A stretch of DNA of 64,000 nucleotides from Terrabacter sp040702505 (GCF_040702505.1 NZ_JBFBLC010000001.1:1167747-1231746), one strand, 5' to 3'. Shown: positions 16,754-25,406, counted from the first letter of the stretch. Notes: a model not told the origin generated them from the sequence alone. Program-made: numbers and translations.

Positions 16754-17251
16754 ATGAGCAAGCTGCCGCTACCCGACCTCGGGGCGTACCTGCGCGAACA
16801 GCGCGAGAGCGCCCAGCTGTCGCTGCGCCAGCTTGCCGAGATGGCGGGTGTCTCCAACCCCTACCTGTCGCAGATCGAGCGGGGGCTCAAGCGCCCCAGC
16901 GCCGAGATCCTGCAGCAGATCGCCAAGGGGCTGCAGGTCTCCGCCGAGTCGCTCTACGTCCGGGCCGGCATCCTCGACGAGCGGGTCGCCGACGGTGACC
17001 CTGCCGCCGCCCCCGACGTCCTCTCCGCCATCGCGGCGGACCCGGTCCTGACCGACCGGCAGCGCGCGGTGCTCGTCGACATCTACGTCTCGTTCGTGGG
17101 CGAGGGCGCCGCTACCACCGCGTCGCCCGCGACCAGCGCTTCGAACGCAGACGACCGCCCGCCGGCCGCTGAAGCCGCGCCGCCGCAGCACCGCCCGTCG
17201 CGCAGCCGCACGGCGAAGGCGACCCCAGAGCTCAACGAGAAGGAGAACTGA
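16754..17251 (+). CDS. XRE-family transcriptional regulator
   Basis: 165 residues. An HTH_3 domain occupies roughly residues 8-65 (LREQRESAQLSLRQLAEMAG, then VSNPYLSQIERGLKRPS). A second helical part follows, then a low-complexity Ala/Pro tail. GGAGG is placed for the ATG at 16754. The next gene, HbhA-like, begins 1 nt after it ends. Mycobacteria have the same order (XRE regulator, hbhA, DUF2516), so it probably controls adhesin or envelope genes and its own operon. The upstream interval 16715-16750 is unusually AT-rich (TTTGCATTCTGC) and should hold the promoter, possibly autoregulated. Confidence 0.88.
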   Translation: MSKLPLPDLGAYLREQRESAQLSLRQLAEMAGVSNPYLSQIERGLKRPSAEILQQIAKGLQVSAESLYVRAGILDERVADGDPAAAPDVLSAIAADPVLTDRQRAVLVDIYVSFVGEGAATTASPATSASNADDRPPAAEAAPPQHRPSRSRTAKATPELNEKEN

Positions 17252-17252
17252 G

Positions 17253-18314
17253 ATGGCACTCAGCAAGAAGATCACCCAGGCCGTCAAGGATGCCCAGAAG
17301 CAGGCCGAGGCCGCGGTCGCGGACGTCCGTGGCCAGCTGGGCCAGATCGACGGCCGTATGCCGGAGGTCCAGGTCGACCCGACGCCCTTCTACGCCGTCG
17401 TCGGCGCCGCGAACATCGCGATCGACACCGTGCGCACCGCGGGCGAGCAGCTCGAGGTCGCGCGCAAGCAGGCCAAGAACGTCGACCTGCGCAAGGGCGC
17501 CCAGAAGGAGGCGAAGGACCTGCAGAAGGACCTCCAGAAGCGCATCGTCGACCTGCAGAACCGCACCACCGAGCTGCAGAAGCTCGCGACGACGTATGCC
17601 GAGCGCTTCGTCTCGCAGGCCCAGGACCTCCCGGCGCGCGTCCTCAACGAGGGCCTCGTGATGGCCAGCAACGCCAAGGACCAGTACGACGCCGCTGCCG
17701 CCCGCGGCGAGAAGATCGTCACCGACCTGCGCGCCCAGGGCGAGCGCACCGCCTACGACCTCGCCGAGCGCGGCAACGCCACGGTCACCCGGGGCCGGCG
17801 GATGGCTGCCACGACCGTCTCCGAGGGTGGGAAGGTCGCCAAGACGCTGCGCGACGCCGTCGCCGATGATGCCTCCAAGCTCGGCGACCAGGTGGGGTCC
17901 TCGGTCGAGGCGCTCGAGAGCGCTTCGGCGCCGGTCGAGCCCACGCGTACGGCCGCCCACGAGCAGGCGATCCGCCGCACGGCGGCCGAGAAGGCCGCGG
18001 CGACCCGCAAGGCCAATGCGGTCGAGGGCACCACGACCCGCAAGGTCGCGGCCCGCAGCTCTGCCACGACCGACGACCCCCAGGCGACGGCCGCCCGCAA
18101 GACGGCCCCGGCCAAGAAGGCCGTCAAGCGGGCCACCCGTAAGACGGCTGCCGCGACGAGCGGCGTCGCCAAGGGCACGACCAAGAGCGCCGCCAAGCGC
18201 ACGGCCAAGAGCACGGCCAAGAGCACCGACACGGCGACCAGGAGCACCAAGAGCACGGCGAAGAAGTCCTCGCCGGCCACGAAGACGGCGACGCAGGCCT
18301 CGTCCGCCGGCTGA
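17253..18314 (+). CDS. hbhA: HbhA-like heparin-binding hemagglutinin homologue
   Basis: 353 residues. The N-terminal part (about 1-200) is a long amphipathic coiled coil with the hydrophobic patch FYAVVGAANIAIDTVRTAG, as in mycobacterial HbhA. The C-terminal part (about 220-353) is low complexity, made of Lys, Ala, Thr and Ser, with repeated AKKAVKRATRKTAA and KSTAKST motifs. This matches the Lys-rich heparin-binding tail. The protein is longer than M. tuberculosis HbhA (about 200 residues) because the tail is expanded. Surface or lipid association is known for HbhA. A histone-like DNA contact by such a tail is also possible. It is cotranscribed with the XRE regulator. Confidence 0.85.
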   Translation: MALSKKITQAVKDAQKQAEAAVADVRGQLGQIDGRMPEVQVDPTPFYAVVGAANIAIDTVRTAGEQLEVARKQAKNVDLRKGAQKEAKDLQKDLQKRIVDLQNRTTELQKLATTYAERFVSQAQDLPARVLNEGLVMASNAKDQYDAAAARGEKIVTDLRAQGERTAYDLAERGNATVTRGRRMAATTVSEGGKVAKTLRDAVADDASKLGDQVGSSVEALESASAPVEPTRTAAHEQAIRRTAAEKAAATRKANAVEGTTTRKVAARSSATTDDPQATAARKTAPAKKAVKRATRKTAAATSGVAKGTTKSAAKRTAKSTAKSTDTATRSTKSTAKKSSPATKTATQASSAG

Positions 18315-18354
18315 CCGGCTCACGGAGCGCCGCCGGCCCTCCATAGCTGCTCGA

Positions 18355-18390
18355 GACAGGGTCGTCACCCCACGGGGTGGCGGCCCTGTC
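18355..18390 (+). terminator. Hairpin after hbhA-like gene
   Basis: GACAGGG (18355-18361) pairs with CCCTGTC (18384-18390), with an inner CACCCC/GGGGTG stem (18366-18379). It lies 40 nt after the gene and 26 nt before the next start. Confidence 0.6.
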
Positions 18391-18415
18391 GGGTCCCTCC
18401 GGCATACTGCGGGAC

Positions 18416-19435
18416 GTGTCGGATCACCTCGTTTCGTCCACGTCCGCCCTCGCTCCCGGATTGGAGCCCTTCCCGGTGAGCGCGGCGCTCGCCGATGCCC
18501 CTGTCGTCGCCCACGTGGTGCGCGGCGGTTTCGTCGAGTCGGTGCACCACGGCACCGCCGTCGTCACCGGGCCCGACGGCTCGGTGGAGCTCGAGATCGG
18601 TGACTCCAGCGGCCCGGTCTTCCCGCGCAGCTCGAGCAAGCCGCTGCAGGGTCTCGCCATGGTCCGCAGTGGCCTGGCCACCGAGGGACGCCTGCTCGCC
18701 CTGGCGTGCGCGAGCCACTCCGGCGAGGACTTCCACGTCGAGGCGGCGCGCGAGATCCTCGCCGGGGCCGGCCTGACCGAGACGGCCCTGCAGAACACCC
18801 CCGACTACCCCTACGACGACGCGGCCCGCATCGCCTGGATCGCGAGCGGACGGCCCAAGCAGTCGGTCGTGCAGAACTGCTCGGGCAAGCACGCCTCGAT
18901 GCTGGCGACGTGCGTGGCCAACGGCTGGGACCTCGCCACCTACCGCGACCCCGAGCACCCGCTGCAGCAGGCCGTGCTCGAGGTGGTGCGCGAGCTGACC
19001 GGTGCCGAGCCGAGCGCCGTCGCCGTCGACGGGTGCGGCGCGCCCATCCACGCCGTGCCGCTGCGCGGACTCGCGCACGCCTTCGGTCGTCTCGCTGCTG
19101 CCACGGACGGTCCGGGGGCCAAGGTCGCCCAGGCGATCCGCGACTACCCCGAGTACCTCGGCGGCACCAGCCGCGACGTCACGGCGCTGATCCGGGGCGT
19201 CGACGGGCTCATCGCCAAGGACGGCGCCGAGGCCGTCTACGCGGTCGGGCTGTCCGACGGGCGGGGCATCGCGCTCAAGGTCGCCGACGGTTCCGCGCGG
19301 GCTCGCAGCGTGCTGCTCGCGGCCGTGATGCGGCGCATCGGCGTGGGCGGCGACGAGGTGCTCGCGATGCTGGAGCGCCAGCCGGTCCTGGGCCACGGCC
19401 AGCCGGTCGGCTCCGTCGTGGCCGTCGGCGTCTGA
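18416..19435 (+). CDS. Asparaginase II family protein
   Basis: About 339 residues from GTG 18416. An upstream in-frame start at 18377 would add 13 residues that overlap the hairpin. The family (thermolabile asparaginase of Rhizobium type, unrelated to the bacterial type I/II enzymes) is recognised from VVRGGFVESVHHG, FPRSSSKPLQ, SHSGEDFH, NCSGKHASML and VDGCGAP. The Ser and Lys of RSSSKP and the Cys residues of CSGKH and DGCGAP are conserved family residues. It hydrolyses L-asparagine to aspartate and ammonia. dtd follows 22 nt later on the same strand. Confidence 0.88.
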   Translation: MSDHLVSSTSALAPGLEPFPVSAALADAPVVAHVVRGGFVESVHHGTAVVTGPDGSVELEIGDSSGPVFPRSSSKPLQGLAMVRSGLATEGRLLALACASHSGEDFHVEAAREILAGAGLTETALQNTPDYPYDDAARIAWIASGRPKQSVVQNCSGKHASMLATCVANGWDLATYRDPEHPLQQAVLEVVRELTGAEPSAVAVDGCGAPIHAVPLRGLAHAFGRLAAATDGPGAKVAQAIRDYPEYLGGTSRDVTALIRGVDGLIAKDGAEAVYAVGLSDGRGIALKVADGSARARSVLLAAVMRRIGVGGDEVLAMLERQPVLGHGQPVGSVVAVGV

Positions 19436-19457
19436 GACCGGGCACCGGGAGGCCTCC

Positions 19458-19883
19458 GTGCGGGCGGTGCTGCAACGCGTCACCAGGGCGCAGGTCGAGG
19501 TCGACGGGCAGGTCGTCGGCGCCATCGACGAGCCGGGCCTGCTCGCGCTCGTGGGCGTCACCCACGGTGACGGAGCCGAGCACGTCGAGCGGATGGCCCG
19601 CAAGATCTCCGAGCTGCGCATCCTGCGCGACGAGCAGAGCCTGCTCGACGCGGGTGCTCCGGTGCTCGTGGTCAGCCAGTTCACGCTCTACGCCGACACC
19701 CGCAAGGGGCGCCGGCCGTCGTGGAGCGCCGCGGCGCCCGGGCCGGTGGCCGAGCCGATCGTCGACGAGCTCGTGGCCGCGCTCCGGGCGCGCGGCCTGC
19801 ACGTCGAGCAGGGCCGGTTCGGCGCGATGATGGAGGTCTCCCTCGTCAACGACGGACCGGTGACGCTGGTGGTCGACGCCTGA
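19458..19883 (+). CDS. dtd: D-aminoacyl-tRNA deacylase
   Basis: 141 residues, GTG start. DTD removes D-amino acids (and glycine from tRNA-Ala) from mischarged tRNAs. Starts with RAVLQRVTRAQVEVDG and has both active-site signatures: SQFTLYADTRKGRRPSW and, near the C-terminus, VSLVNDGPVTLVVD with the Gly-Pro motif. Length matches the family (about 145). It is placed tightly after the asparaginase gene. Confidence 0.95.
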   Translation: MRAVLQRVTRAQVEVDGQVVGAIDEPGLLALVGVTHGDGAEHVERMARKISELRILRDEQSLLDAGAPVLVVSQFTLYADTRKGRRPSWSAAAPGPVAEPIVDELVAALRARGLHVEQGRFGAMMEVSLVNDGPVTLVVDA

Positions 19884-19985
19884 CGCCCGGACCGTCCGCC
19901 TACGCACCCGTTTGAGGCGCGCGCCCCTGATTTCCCGTCCGCCGCCCCACCGGGCTGCATCGGTGGGGCGGGTTACGCTTTCCCC

Positions 19986-20300
19986 ATGCAGCTGTACTCG
20001 GGGTTCCAGAGCATCGTCCTCGTCGTGCTCGGCGTCGTGGCGCTCGGGTGCGAGGTCTTCTCGTTCGTCGACGCGCTGCGCCACCCCGAGGGTGCCTACG
20101 TCGCGGCCGGCAAGCGCACCCGCACCTTCTGGCTCGTGCTGCTCGGGGTCGCGCTCGCCGTCGGCTTCGTGACGCTGTTCAACCCGCTCACCATCTTCGG
20201 CCTGCTCGCCTTCGTCGGCTCGGCCGTCTACCTCGCCGACGTGCGGCCGGCCCTGCGCCAGGTGCGGGGCCTCGGGGGGCGTTCGAACAACGGCTGGTGA
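19986..20300 (+). CDS. DUF2516 small membrane protein
   Basis: 104 residues with three hydrophobic segments: SIVLVVLGVVALGCEVFSFV, TFWLVLLGVALAVGFVTL and a third around GLLAFVGSAVYLADV. The DALRHPEGAYVAAGKRTRTFW loop between the first two is typical of DUF2516. In Mycobacterium the same family sits directly after hbhA; here asparaginase and dtd have come between. Function unknown. Confidence 0.85.
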   Translation: MQLYSGFQSIVLVVLGVVALGCEVFSFVDALRHPEGAYVAAGKRTRTFWLVLLGVALAVGFVTLFNPLTIFGLLAFVGSAVYLADVRPALRQVRGLGGRSNNGW

Positions 20301-20374
20301 GGCCGACTCGCGCGGTCTGGCTCCAGGCGCTGCCCGGCTAGGGCACACTAGGGGCTCATCCACGAGGGGGAACC

Positions 20375-20848
20375 ATGACCCAGCTGCACAGGAACGGCGC
20401 GACCGCACCGGCGCTCGAGGCCGAGCTGCACGAGCACGACGACCTGGTTCCGGCGCACACGCCCGACGACTACGACCTCGGCGACCGCAACCCGGCCGAG
20501 GACATCTTCGTCGCGGAGCGGCCCTGGGGCCAGTTCCAGCAGTTCGTGTCCAACGAGCAGGTCACCGTCAAGATCATCACCGTCCAGCCGGGGCACCGCC
20601 TGTCGCTGCAGCGTCACGACCACCGCGGTGAGATGTGGCAGGTGCTCGACGTGCCGATCGACGTGACCGTCGACGACCGCAGCTGGTCTGCCCAGCCGGG
20701 CGAGACCGTGTGGGTGCCGCGCAACGCCATCCACCGCATGGGCAACTCCGGCGACAAGCCGGGACGCCTGCTGGAGGTCGGTTTCGGCCACTTCGACGAG
20801 GCCGACATCGAGCGCCTCCAGGACGACTACGCCCGCTGCCCCGACTGA
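20375..20848 (+). CDS. Cupin-domain protein, phosphomannose isomerase type II-like
   Basis: 157 residues. The single cupin resembles the C-terminal domain of bifunctional mannose-6-phosphate isomerase/GDP-mannose pyrophosphorylase: RPWGQFQQFVSNE, KIITVQPGHRLSLQRHDHRGEMW with the metal-binding His and Glu, and WVPRNAIHRMGN with the last His. A polar leader of about 45 residues precedes it. GAGGGGGAACC stands before the ATG. Either mannose-6-phosphate isomerisation or sugar binding is possible. The gene ends at a perfect hairpin. Confidence 0.82.
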   Translation: MTQLHRNGATAPALEAELHEHDDLVPAHTPDDYDLGDRNPAEDIFVAERPWGQFQQFVSNEQVTVKIITVQPGHRLSLQRHDHRGEMWQVLDVPIDVTVDDRSWSAQPGETVWVPRNAIHRMGNSGDKPGRLLEVGFGHFDEADIERLQDDYARCPD

Positions 20849-20865
20849 GCCGACACACCAGATCA

Positions 20866-20897
20866 CGTATGCCGCCGGGTCCCCCCGGCGGCATACG
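20866..20897. terminator. Perfect hairpin after cupin gene
   Basis: Exact 14-bp arms (20866-20879 and 20884-20897) with a 4-nt loop. Each arm contains the octamer GTATGCCG/CGGCATAC. It lies between the convergent cupin and methyltransferase genes. Confidence 0.8.
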
Positions 20898-20929
20898 TGC
20901 GTTCCGGGGGTGGCTCGGTGGCGAGCGGG

Positions 20930-21727
20930 TCAGCCGGTGGGCGCGACGGCGGCCCAGTCGACGGTGAGCTCGCCGAGGCGCCACCGCGCCGGACCGTCGA
21001 GCAGCGGCCAGCTCTCGCGCACCTCGGCCACCGTGGCGAGGAAGCGCTGCCGTGCGCCCCACGAGGAGTGGGAGGCGCTGCGGTCCCACGCGCGGTCGAG
21101 GTCGGCGAGGAAGGCGTGCACCGGCTCACCGGGGACGTTGCGGTGGATCAGTGCCTTCGGCAGCCGCTCGGCCACGGCGGACGGACGTTCGAGCCCACCC
21201 ATGCGCAGCGAGATCGTCAGGCTCACCGGGCCTGTGGCGTCGACCGCCACCCACGCGGCGCGGCGGCCGATCTCGTCGCAGGTGCCGTCGACGAGCAGCC
21301 CGTCGGGGGCCAGCCGCTCCTGCACGAGGGACCAGGCGGCCTGCACCTCGTCCTCGGCGTACTGGCGCAGCACGTTGAAGGCCCGCACCACGGTCGGTCG
21401 GGCCCCCGCCTCGAGCGGGACCTCGAAACCGCCGAGCCGGAAGGTGAGGCCGTCGCGCTCGAGCGGCTTGCCCGCGGCCACGCGGGCCGGCTCGATCTCG
21501 ATGCCGACGACCCGCACGTCCTGCCGCACCACCCGGAGCCGGTCGTGCAGCTCGACCGCCGTGATCGGTGAGGCGCCGTAGCCGAGGTCGACGACGACGG
21601 GCGGCCCGGGGCTGCGCCGCAGCCGCCAGGCCTGTGGACCGGCGATCCACCGGTCGCACCGGCGCAGACGGTTGGGGTTGGTCGTGCCTCGGGTCACGGT
21701 CCCCACGGGGCGCTGGCGGGAGGGCAC
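20930..21727 (-). CDS. SAM-dependent methyltransferase, class I
   Basis: 265 residues. Motif I is VVDLGYGASPITAVEL, followed by VVGIEIEPARVAAG as motif II. This is a Rossmann-type SAM-binding pattern. The N-terminal GTTNPNRLRRCDRWI segment is common to a conserved actinobacterial group. The substrate is unknown. The gene is divergent from mshA, with an inverted repeat of 18-bp arms between them. Similar methyltransferase genes flank mshA in other actinobacteria, which may reflect conserved order rather than pathway. Confidence 0.78.
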   Translation of the reverse strand: MPSRQRPVGTVTRGTTNPNRLRRCDRWIAGPQAWRLRRSPGPPVVVDLGYGASPITAVELHDRLRVVRQDVRVVGIEIEPARVAAGKPLERDGLTFRLGGFEVPLEAGARPTVVRAFNVLRQYAEDEVQAAWSLVQERLAPDGLLVDGTCDEIGRRAAWVAVDATGPVSLTISLRMGGLERPSAVAERLPKALIHRNVPGEPVHAFLADLDRAWDRSASHSSWGARQRFLATVAEVRESWPLLDGPARWRLGELTVDWAAVAPTG

Positions 21728-21779
21728 GCGGGCAGGGTACGCGGATCGCCCCGGTTCGCGGTATTCCGCGCTCGATGCG

Positions 21780-21829
21780 CCGGTCGATGTGTTCCGGAGT
21801 CACCGGCGGCGCCGGAATACATCGACCGG
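21780..21829. repeat. Inverted repeat upstream of mshA
   Basis: Arms 21780-21797 and 21812-21829 are 18-bp inverted repeats with one mismatch (CCGGTCGATGTGTTCCGG and its partner). The stretch 21777-21793 also matches 29899-29915 exactly in inverse orientation. It lies in the divergent methyltransferase/mshA interval, about 50 nt before mshA, and could be an operator or a 5' leader hairpin. Confidence 0.6.
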
Positions 21830-21881
21830 GGGACGGGTTGTCCGGTGTTGCGAGCAGTTGGTGCAGGACGAAGGGATGCCG

Positions 21882-23195
21882 ATGACGGCCGAGCCGAAGC
21901 GCGTGGCGATGATCAGCGTGCACACCTCGCCGCTGGAGCAGCCGGGCACCGGTGACGCCGGCGGCATGAACGTCTACGTCGCCGAGAGCGCCAGGCAGCT
22001 CGCGGCCCGCGGGGTCGAGGTCGACATCTTCACCCGCCGCACGACCGGCGAGACACCGGTCGAGGCGGAGCTGGCCCCCGGCGTCCGCGTTCGGCACGTG
22101 ACCGCCGGACCCTACGAGGGACTGGCCAAGGAGGACCTGCCGGGCCAGCTCTGCGCCTTCTCGGCCGGCATCATGCACGCGGGACTGTCGGTCCCCGAGG
22201 ACCACTACGACCTCGTCCATTCGCACTACTGGCTCTCCGGCCAGGTCGGCTGGCTCGCCGCCGACCGCTGGCGCGTCGCACTCGTGCACACCATGCACAC
22301 CATGGCCCGCGTCAAGAACCTGCACCTGGCCGACGGCGACCGCCCCGAGCCGCGTGGCCGCGAGATCGGCGAGGTCCAGGTGGTCGAGGCTGCCGACCGC
22401 CTCGTCGCCAACACCGACGACGAGGCGCGCGAGCTCATCGAGCTGTACGCCGCGTCGCCGCGCCGGGTGTCCGTCGTGCCGCCGGGCGTCGACCTCGACA
22501 CCTTCACCCCGGGTGACCGCCGCGCCGCCCGTCGTGAGCTGGGGCTGCCGATCGACGGCGAGCTGCTGCTCTTCGTCGGCCGGATCCAGCCACTCAAGGC
22601 GCCGGACGTGCTGCTGCGGGTGGCGGACGAGCTGCTCCGGCGCGACCCGGGCCGCCGCGAGCGTCTCACCGTCGCGGTGCTCGGGGGCCCGAGCGGCAGC
22701 GGCCTGGACCGGCCGGACGAGCTGGAGGAGCTGGCCCGGGCGCTCGGCATCGCCGACGTCGTCCGCTTCGTGCGGCCGGTGCCGCGACCGGTCCTCGCGC
22801 AGTGGTACCGCGCCGCCGACCTCGTCCTCGTGCCGAGCCACTCCGAGTCTTTCGGGCTCGTCGCCATCGAGGCCCAGGCCTGCGGCACGCCCGTCGTCGC
22901 CGCGCGGGTCGGCGGTCTTCCGACGGCCGTGGGGGAGGCCGGCGTGCTCGTCGACGGGCACGGGATCCCGGACTGGGCCGACGCAGTGGGGTCGCTGCTC
23001 GCCGACGAGCGTCGTCGCCTGGCGCTGGGCGCGGCCGCCGTCCGACACGCGGGGCAGTTCGGCTGGGGCGCCACTGCGGACCGCCTGCTCGACGTCTACC
23101 GTCAGGCCATGCGAGAACGCGCCCGCGCCGGCACCGAGTCGCCTCTCGACGAGGCCCGCAGCCTTGTCGGGGTCCCGACCGCGGTGATCCCGTGA
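21882..23195 (+). CDS. mshA: D-inositol-3-phosphate glycosyltransferase (mycothiol step 1)
   Basis: About 437 residues. MshA transfers GlcNAc from UDP-GlcNAc to 1D-myo-inositol 3-phosphate, starting mycothiol synthesis. It is a GT4, GT-B fold enzyme: N-terminal VAMISVHTSPLEQPGTGDAGG with the donor loop, then GMNVYV, DLVHSHYWLSGQVG, VPPGVDLDTF, LLFVGRIQPLKAPDVLL and the C-terminal E-x7-E region in HSESFGLVAIEAQA. ATG 21882 is preceded by GAAGGG at 6 nt; ATG 21876 is nearly on the site. The stop overlaps the YbjN gene start (GTGA). Confidence 0.94.
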   Translation: MTAEPKRVAMISVHTSPLEQPGTGDAGGMNVYVAESARQLAARGVEVDIFTRRTTGETPVEAELAPGVRVRHVTAGPYEGLAKEDLPGQLCAFSAGIMHAGLSVPEDHYDLVHSHYWLSGQVGWLAADRWRVALVHTMHTMARVKNLHLADGDRPEPRGREIGEVQVVEAADRLVANTDDEARELIELYAASPRRVSVVPPGVDLDTFTPGDRRAARRELGLPIDGELLLFVGRIQPLKAPDVLLRVADELLRRDPGRRERLTVAVLGGPSGSGLDRPDELEELARALGIADVVRFVRPVPRPVLAQWYRAADLVLVPSHSESFGLVAIEAQACGTPVVAARVGGLPTAVGEAGVLVDGHGIPDWADAVGSLLADERRRLALGAAAVRHAGQFGWGATADRLLDVYRQAMRERARAGTESPLDEARSLVGVPTAVIP

Positions 23196-23746
23196 GCGGC
23201 CTTCCGGAGCCGGGGCCCGAGCCGGGGAGCCAGCAGGGCACGGGCCCGGCGGCTGCTGCGGGGGCCCGCCTGACGGCATACCTGGGCTCCGTCGGCCTGG
23301 AGTGGGAGCTCGGCGGGCGGCCGGGGGAGTACGTGGTCACGCTCCCCGGGGAGAAGAAGCTCAAGACCGTGGTGTCGGTGCTCGTGCGCGACCGGACGAC
23401 GAGTCTCAGCGCGTTCGTCATCCGCAACGCCGACGAGAACCACGAGGCGTTCTACCGGACCCTGCTGCGCAAGAACCTGCGGCTGCAGGGCGTCGCCTAC
23501 GCGATCGACGGCGACGGGGACGTCTACCTCCGTGGTGAGCTCCCCACGGTGGCCGTGGACGCCGAGCACCTCGACCAGCTCTTCGGCGTCGTGCTGGGCG
23601 CGAGCGACGACGTCTTCAACGAGCTGCTGGCCCTGGGCTTCCTCGGCTCGATGAGGAAGGAGTGGGCGTGGCGGGTCTCGCGGGGCGAGTCGACGCGCAA
23701 CCTCGACGCCTTCCGTCACCTGCTGGACGACGGCGCGGAGGCCTGA
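23192..23746 (+). CDS. YbjN domain-containing protein
   Basis: About 184 residues; starts with GTG inside the mshA stop. A Pro/Gly-rich leader of about 25 residues is followed by a YbjN-type alpha/beta domain (LTAYLGSVGLEWEL, VSVLVRDRTTSLSAFVIRNA, FYRTLLRKNLRLQGVAYAID, DVYLRGELP). YbjN folds like type III secretion chaperones and its role is unsettled. The order mshA, YbjN, gpm, senX3, regX3 is also found in mycobacteria. Confidence 0.85.
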   Translation: MSGLPEPGPEPGSQQGTGPAAAAGARLTAYLGSVGLEWELGGRPGEYVVTLPGEKKLKTVVSVLVRDRTTSLSAFVIRNADENHEAFYRTLLRKNLRLQGVAYAIDGDGDVYLRGELPTVAVDAEHLDQLFGVVLGASDDVFNELLALGFLGSMRKEWAWRVSRGESTRNLDAFRHLLDDGAEA

Positions 23747-23770
23747 GCAGCGCTCGCTAGGCTGGCCGAC

Positions 23771-24514
23771 ATGACCTACACGCTCGTGCTCCTCCGCCAC
23801 GGCGAGAGTGACTGGAACGCCAAGAACCTCTTCACCGGCTGGGTCGACGTCGACCTCAGCGACAAGGGCCGGGCCGAGGGCGTGCACGCCGGTGAGCTGC
23901 TCAAGGAGGCCGGCGTCCTGCCCGACATCGTGCACACCTCGCTGCTGCGGCGGGCCATCACGACCGCGAACGTCGCCCTCGACACCGCCGACCGCCACTG
24001 GATCCCGGTCAAGCGCGACTGGCGCCTCAACGAGCGGCACTACGGCGCGCTGCAGGGCAAGAACAAGAAGCAGACCCTCGAGCAGTTCGGCGAGGAGAAG
24101 TTCATGGAGTGGCGTCGGTCCTACGACGTGCCGCCGCCGCCCATCGAGGAGGACGACGAGTTCTCGCAGCACGGCGACCCGCGCTACCAGGGGCTCGGCC
24201 CGGCGATGCCGGCCACCGAGTGCCTCAAGGACGTTGTCGCACGCCTGATGCCGTACTGGGAGAACGAGATCCAGCAGGACCTCGCCGACGGTCTGACCGT
24301 CCTCGTCGCCGCGCACGGCAACTCGCTGCGGGCCCTCGTCAAGACGCTCGACGAGATCAGCGACGAGGACATCGCCGGCCTCAACATCCCTACCGGTATG
24401 CCGCTTGTCTACGAGCTCGACGAGTCGTTCCGTCCCGTGACGCGCGGGGGCCGCTACCTCGACCCTGAGGCTGCTCGCGCCGCCGCCGAGGCCGTCGCCA
24501 ACCAGGGCCGCTGA
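23771..24514 (+). CDS. gpmA: 2,3-bisphosphoglycerate-dependent phosphoglycerate mutase
   Basis: 247 residues. Interconverts 3- and 2-phosphoglycerate in glycolysis. The phosphohistidine motif LLRHGESDWNAKNLFTGW is at the N-terminus (RHGES with catalytic His about residue 10); later LNERHYGALQGKNK and VAAHGNSLRALVK with the second catalytic His. It also has the family's WRRSYDVPPPP stretch. Length matches dPGM (about 250). Gene ends 17 nt before a nested palindrome. Confidence 0.96.
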   Translation: MTYTLVLLRHGESDWNAKNLFTGWVDVDLSDKGRAEGVHAGELLKEAGVLPDIVHTSLLRRAITTANVALDTADRHWIPVKRDWRLNERHYGALQGKNKKQTLEQFGEEKFMEWRRSYDVPPPPIEEDDEFSQHGDPRYQGLGPAMPATECLKDVVARLMPYWENEIQQDLADGLTVLVAAHGNSLRALVKTLDEISDEDIAGLNIPTGMPLVYELDESFRPVTRGGRYLDPEAARAAAEAVANQGR

Positions 24515-24531
24515 GCGGACACCCTCACTTT

Positions 24532-24641
24532 CCGTCGAGAGGCCAGAGTTCGCGGGTCTCGCCACGTCGAAAGGCCACTTCTCGTCACCGAGAAGTGGCC
24601 TTTCGACTGCCCCGCACCCGCGAAGAGTGGCCTCTCGACGG
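24532..24641. terminator. Nested double palindrome between gpmA and phoU
   Basis: The inner stem has exact 19-bp arms (24566-24584 and 24589-24607) with a 4-nt loop. An outer stem pairs 24532-24557 with 24616-24641 over 26 positions, with a mismatched 4-nt internal loop. Both stems are built from GTCGARAGGCC words like the tandem array at 13.5 kb. The genes on both sides converge, so a bidirectional terminator is likely. Confidence 0.85.
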
Positions 24642-24683
24642 TGGAGTGGGCCGTCCGCCCCCCGCGGCGGACGGGTCGCGGGG

Positions 24684-25406
24684 TCAGAGCGAGGGCGTCG
24701 CGCCGCTCTCGAGGCTCGCGATGACGTCGGCGTCCTCGGCGTCCTCGTGGTCGTAGCTGACCTCGGAGTCGTACTCGCCCGTGACGAGGTAGACCACGCG
24801 TCGGGCCACCGAGACGGCGTGGTCGGCGAAGCGCTCGTAGTAGCGGCCGACAAGCGTCAGGTCGAGGATCGCGCTGCGCGACCACGACGTGTTCTCGTCG
24901 AGCAGGGCGGCGAACAGCTCGCGGTGGAGGTCGTCCATCGCGTCGTCGTCCTTCTCCAGCGCGATCGCGGCCGCGACGTCCTTGCTGGCGATGATCGAGC
25001 CGCACTTGGCGACGATCGCCTCGGCGACCTGGCCCATCTGCAGGATGTGCGAGCGCAGCTCCGGGGGGACCGCCGACTCGGGGGTGCGCAGGCGGGCCAC
25101 CTTGGCGACGTGGCGGGCGAGGTCGCCCATGCGCTCGAGGTCGGAGCTCATGTGCATGGCCGTCACGACGATGCGCAGGTCGGTGGCGACCGGCTGCTGG
25201 CGGGCGAGCAGGTCGATCGACAGCTCGTCCAGCTCGATGCGGATGTCGTCGAGCTTGCGGTCGGCCTCGATGACCGACTCGGCGAGGTGGACGTCGGCAT
25301 CGAGCAGTGCGGTCGTCGCGCGGGAGATGGCCGACCCCGCGAGCCGGGTCAGCTCGACGAGCTGGTCCGAGATCGTGTCGAGGTCCTCGTGGAACTGGTC
25401 GCGCAT
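24684..25406 (-). CDS. phoU: Phosphate signalling protein PhoU
   Basis: About 240 residues from ATG 25406. PhoU links Pst transporter state to the sensor kinase and represses the Pho response when phosphate is plentiful. Two three-helix repeats are visible, each with an E/D-rich metal motif: HMSSDLERMGDLARHVAKV near residue 90 and LVGRYYERFADHAVSVARR near residue 190. Here phoU is not in the pst operon but divergent from senX3, which places its product next to its presumed partner. The 3' end carries an acidic tail (SYDHEDAEDADVI). Confidence 0.94.
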   Translation of the reverse strand: MRDQFHEDLDTISDQLVELTRLAGSAISRATTALLDADVHLAESVIEADRKLDDIRIELDELSIDLLARQQPVATDLRIVVTAMHMSSDLERMGDLARHVAKVARLRTPESAVPPELRSHILQMGQVAEAIVAKCGSIIASKDVAAAIALEKDDDAMDDLHRELFAALLDENTSWSRSAILDLTLVGRYYERFADHAVSVARRVVYLVTGEYDSEVSYDHEDAEDADVIASLESGATPSL

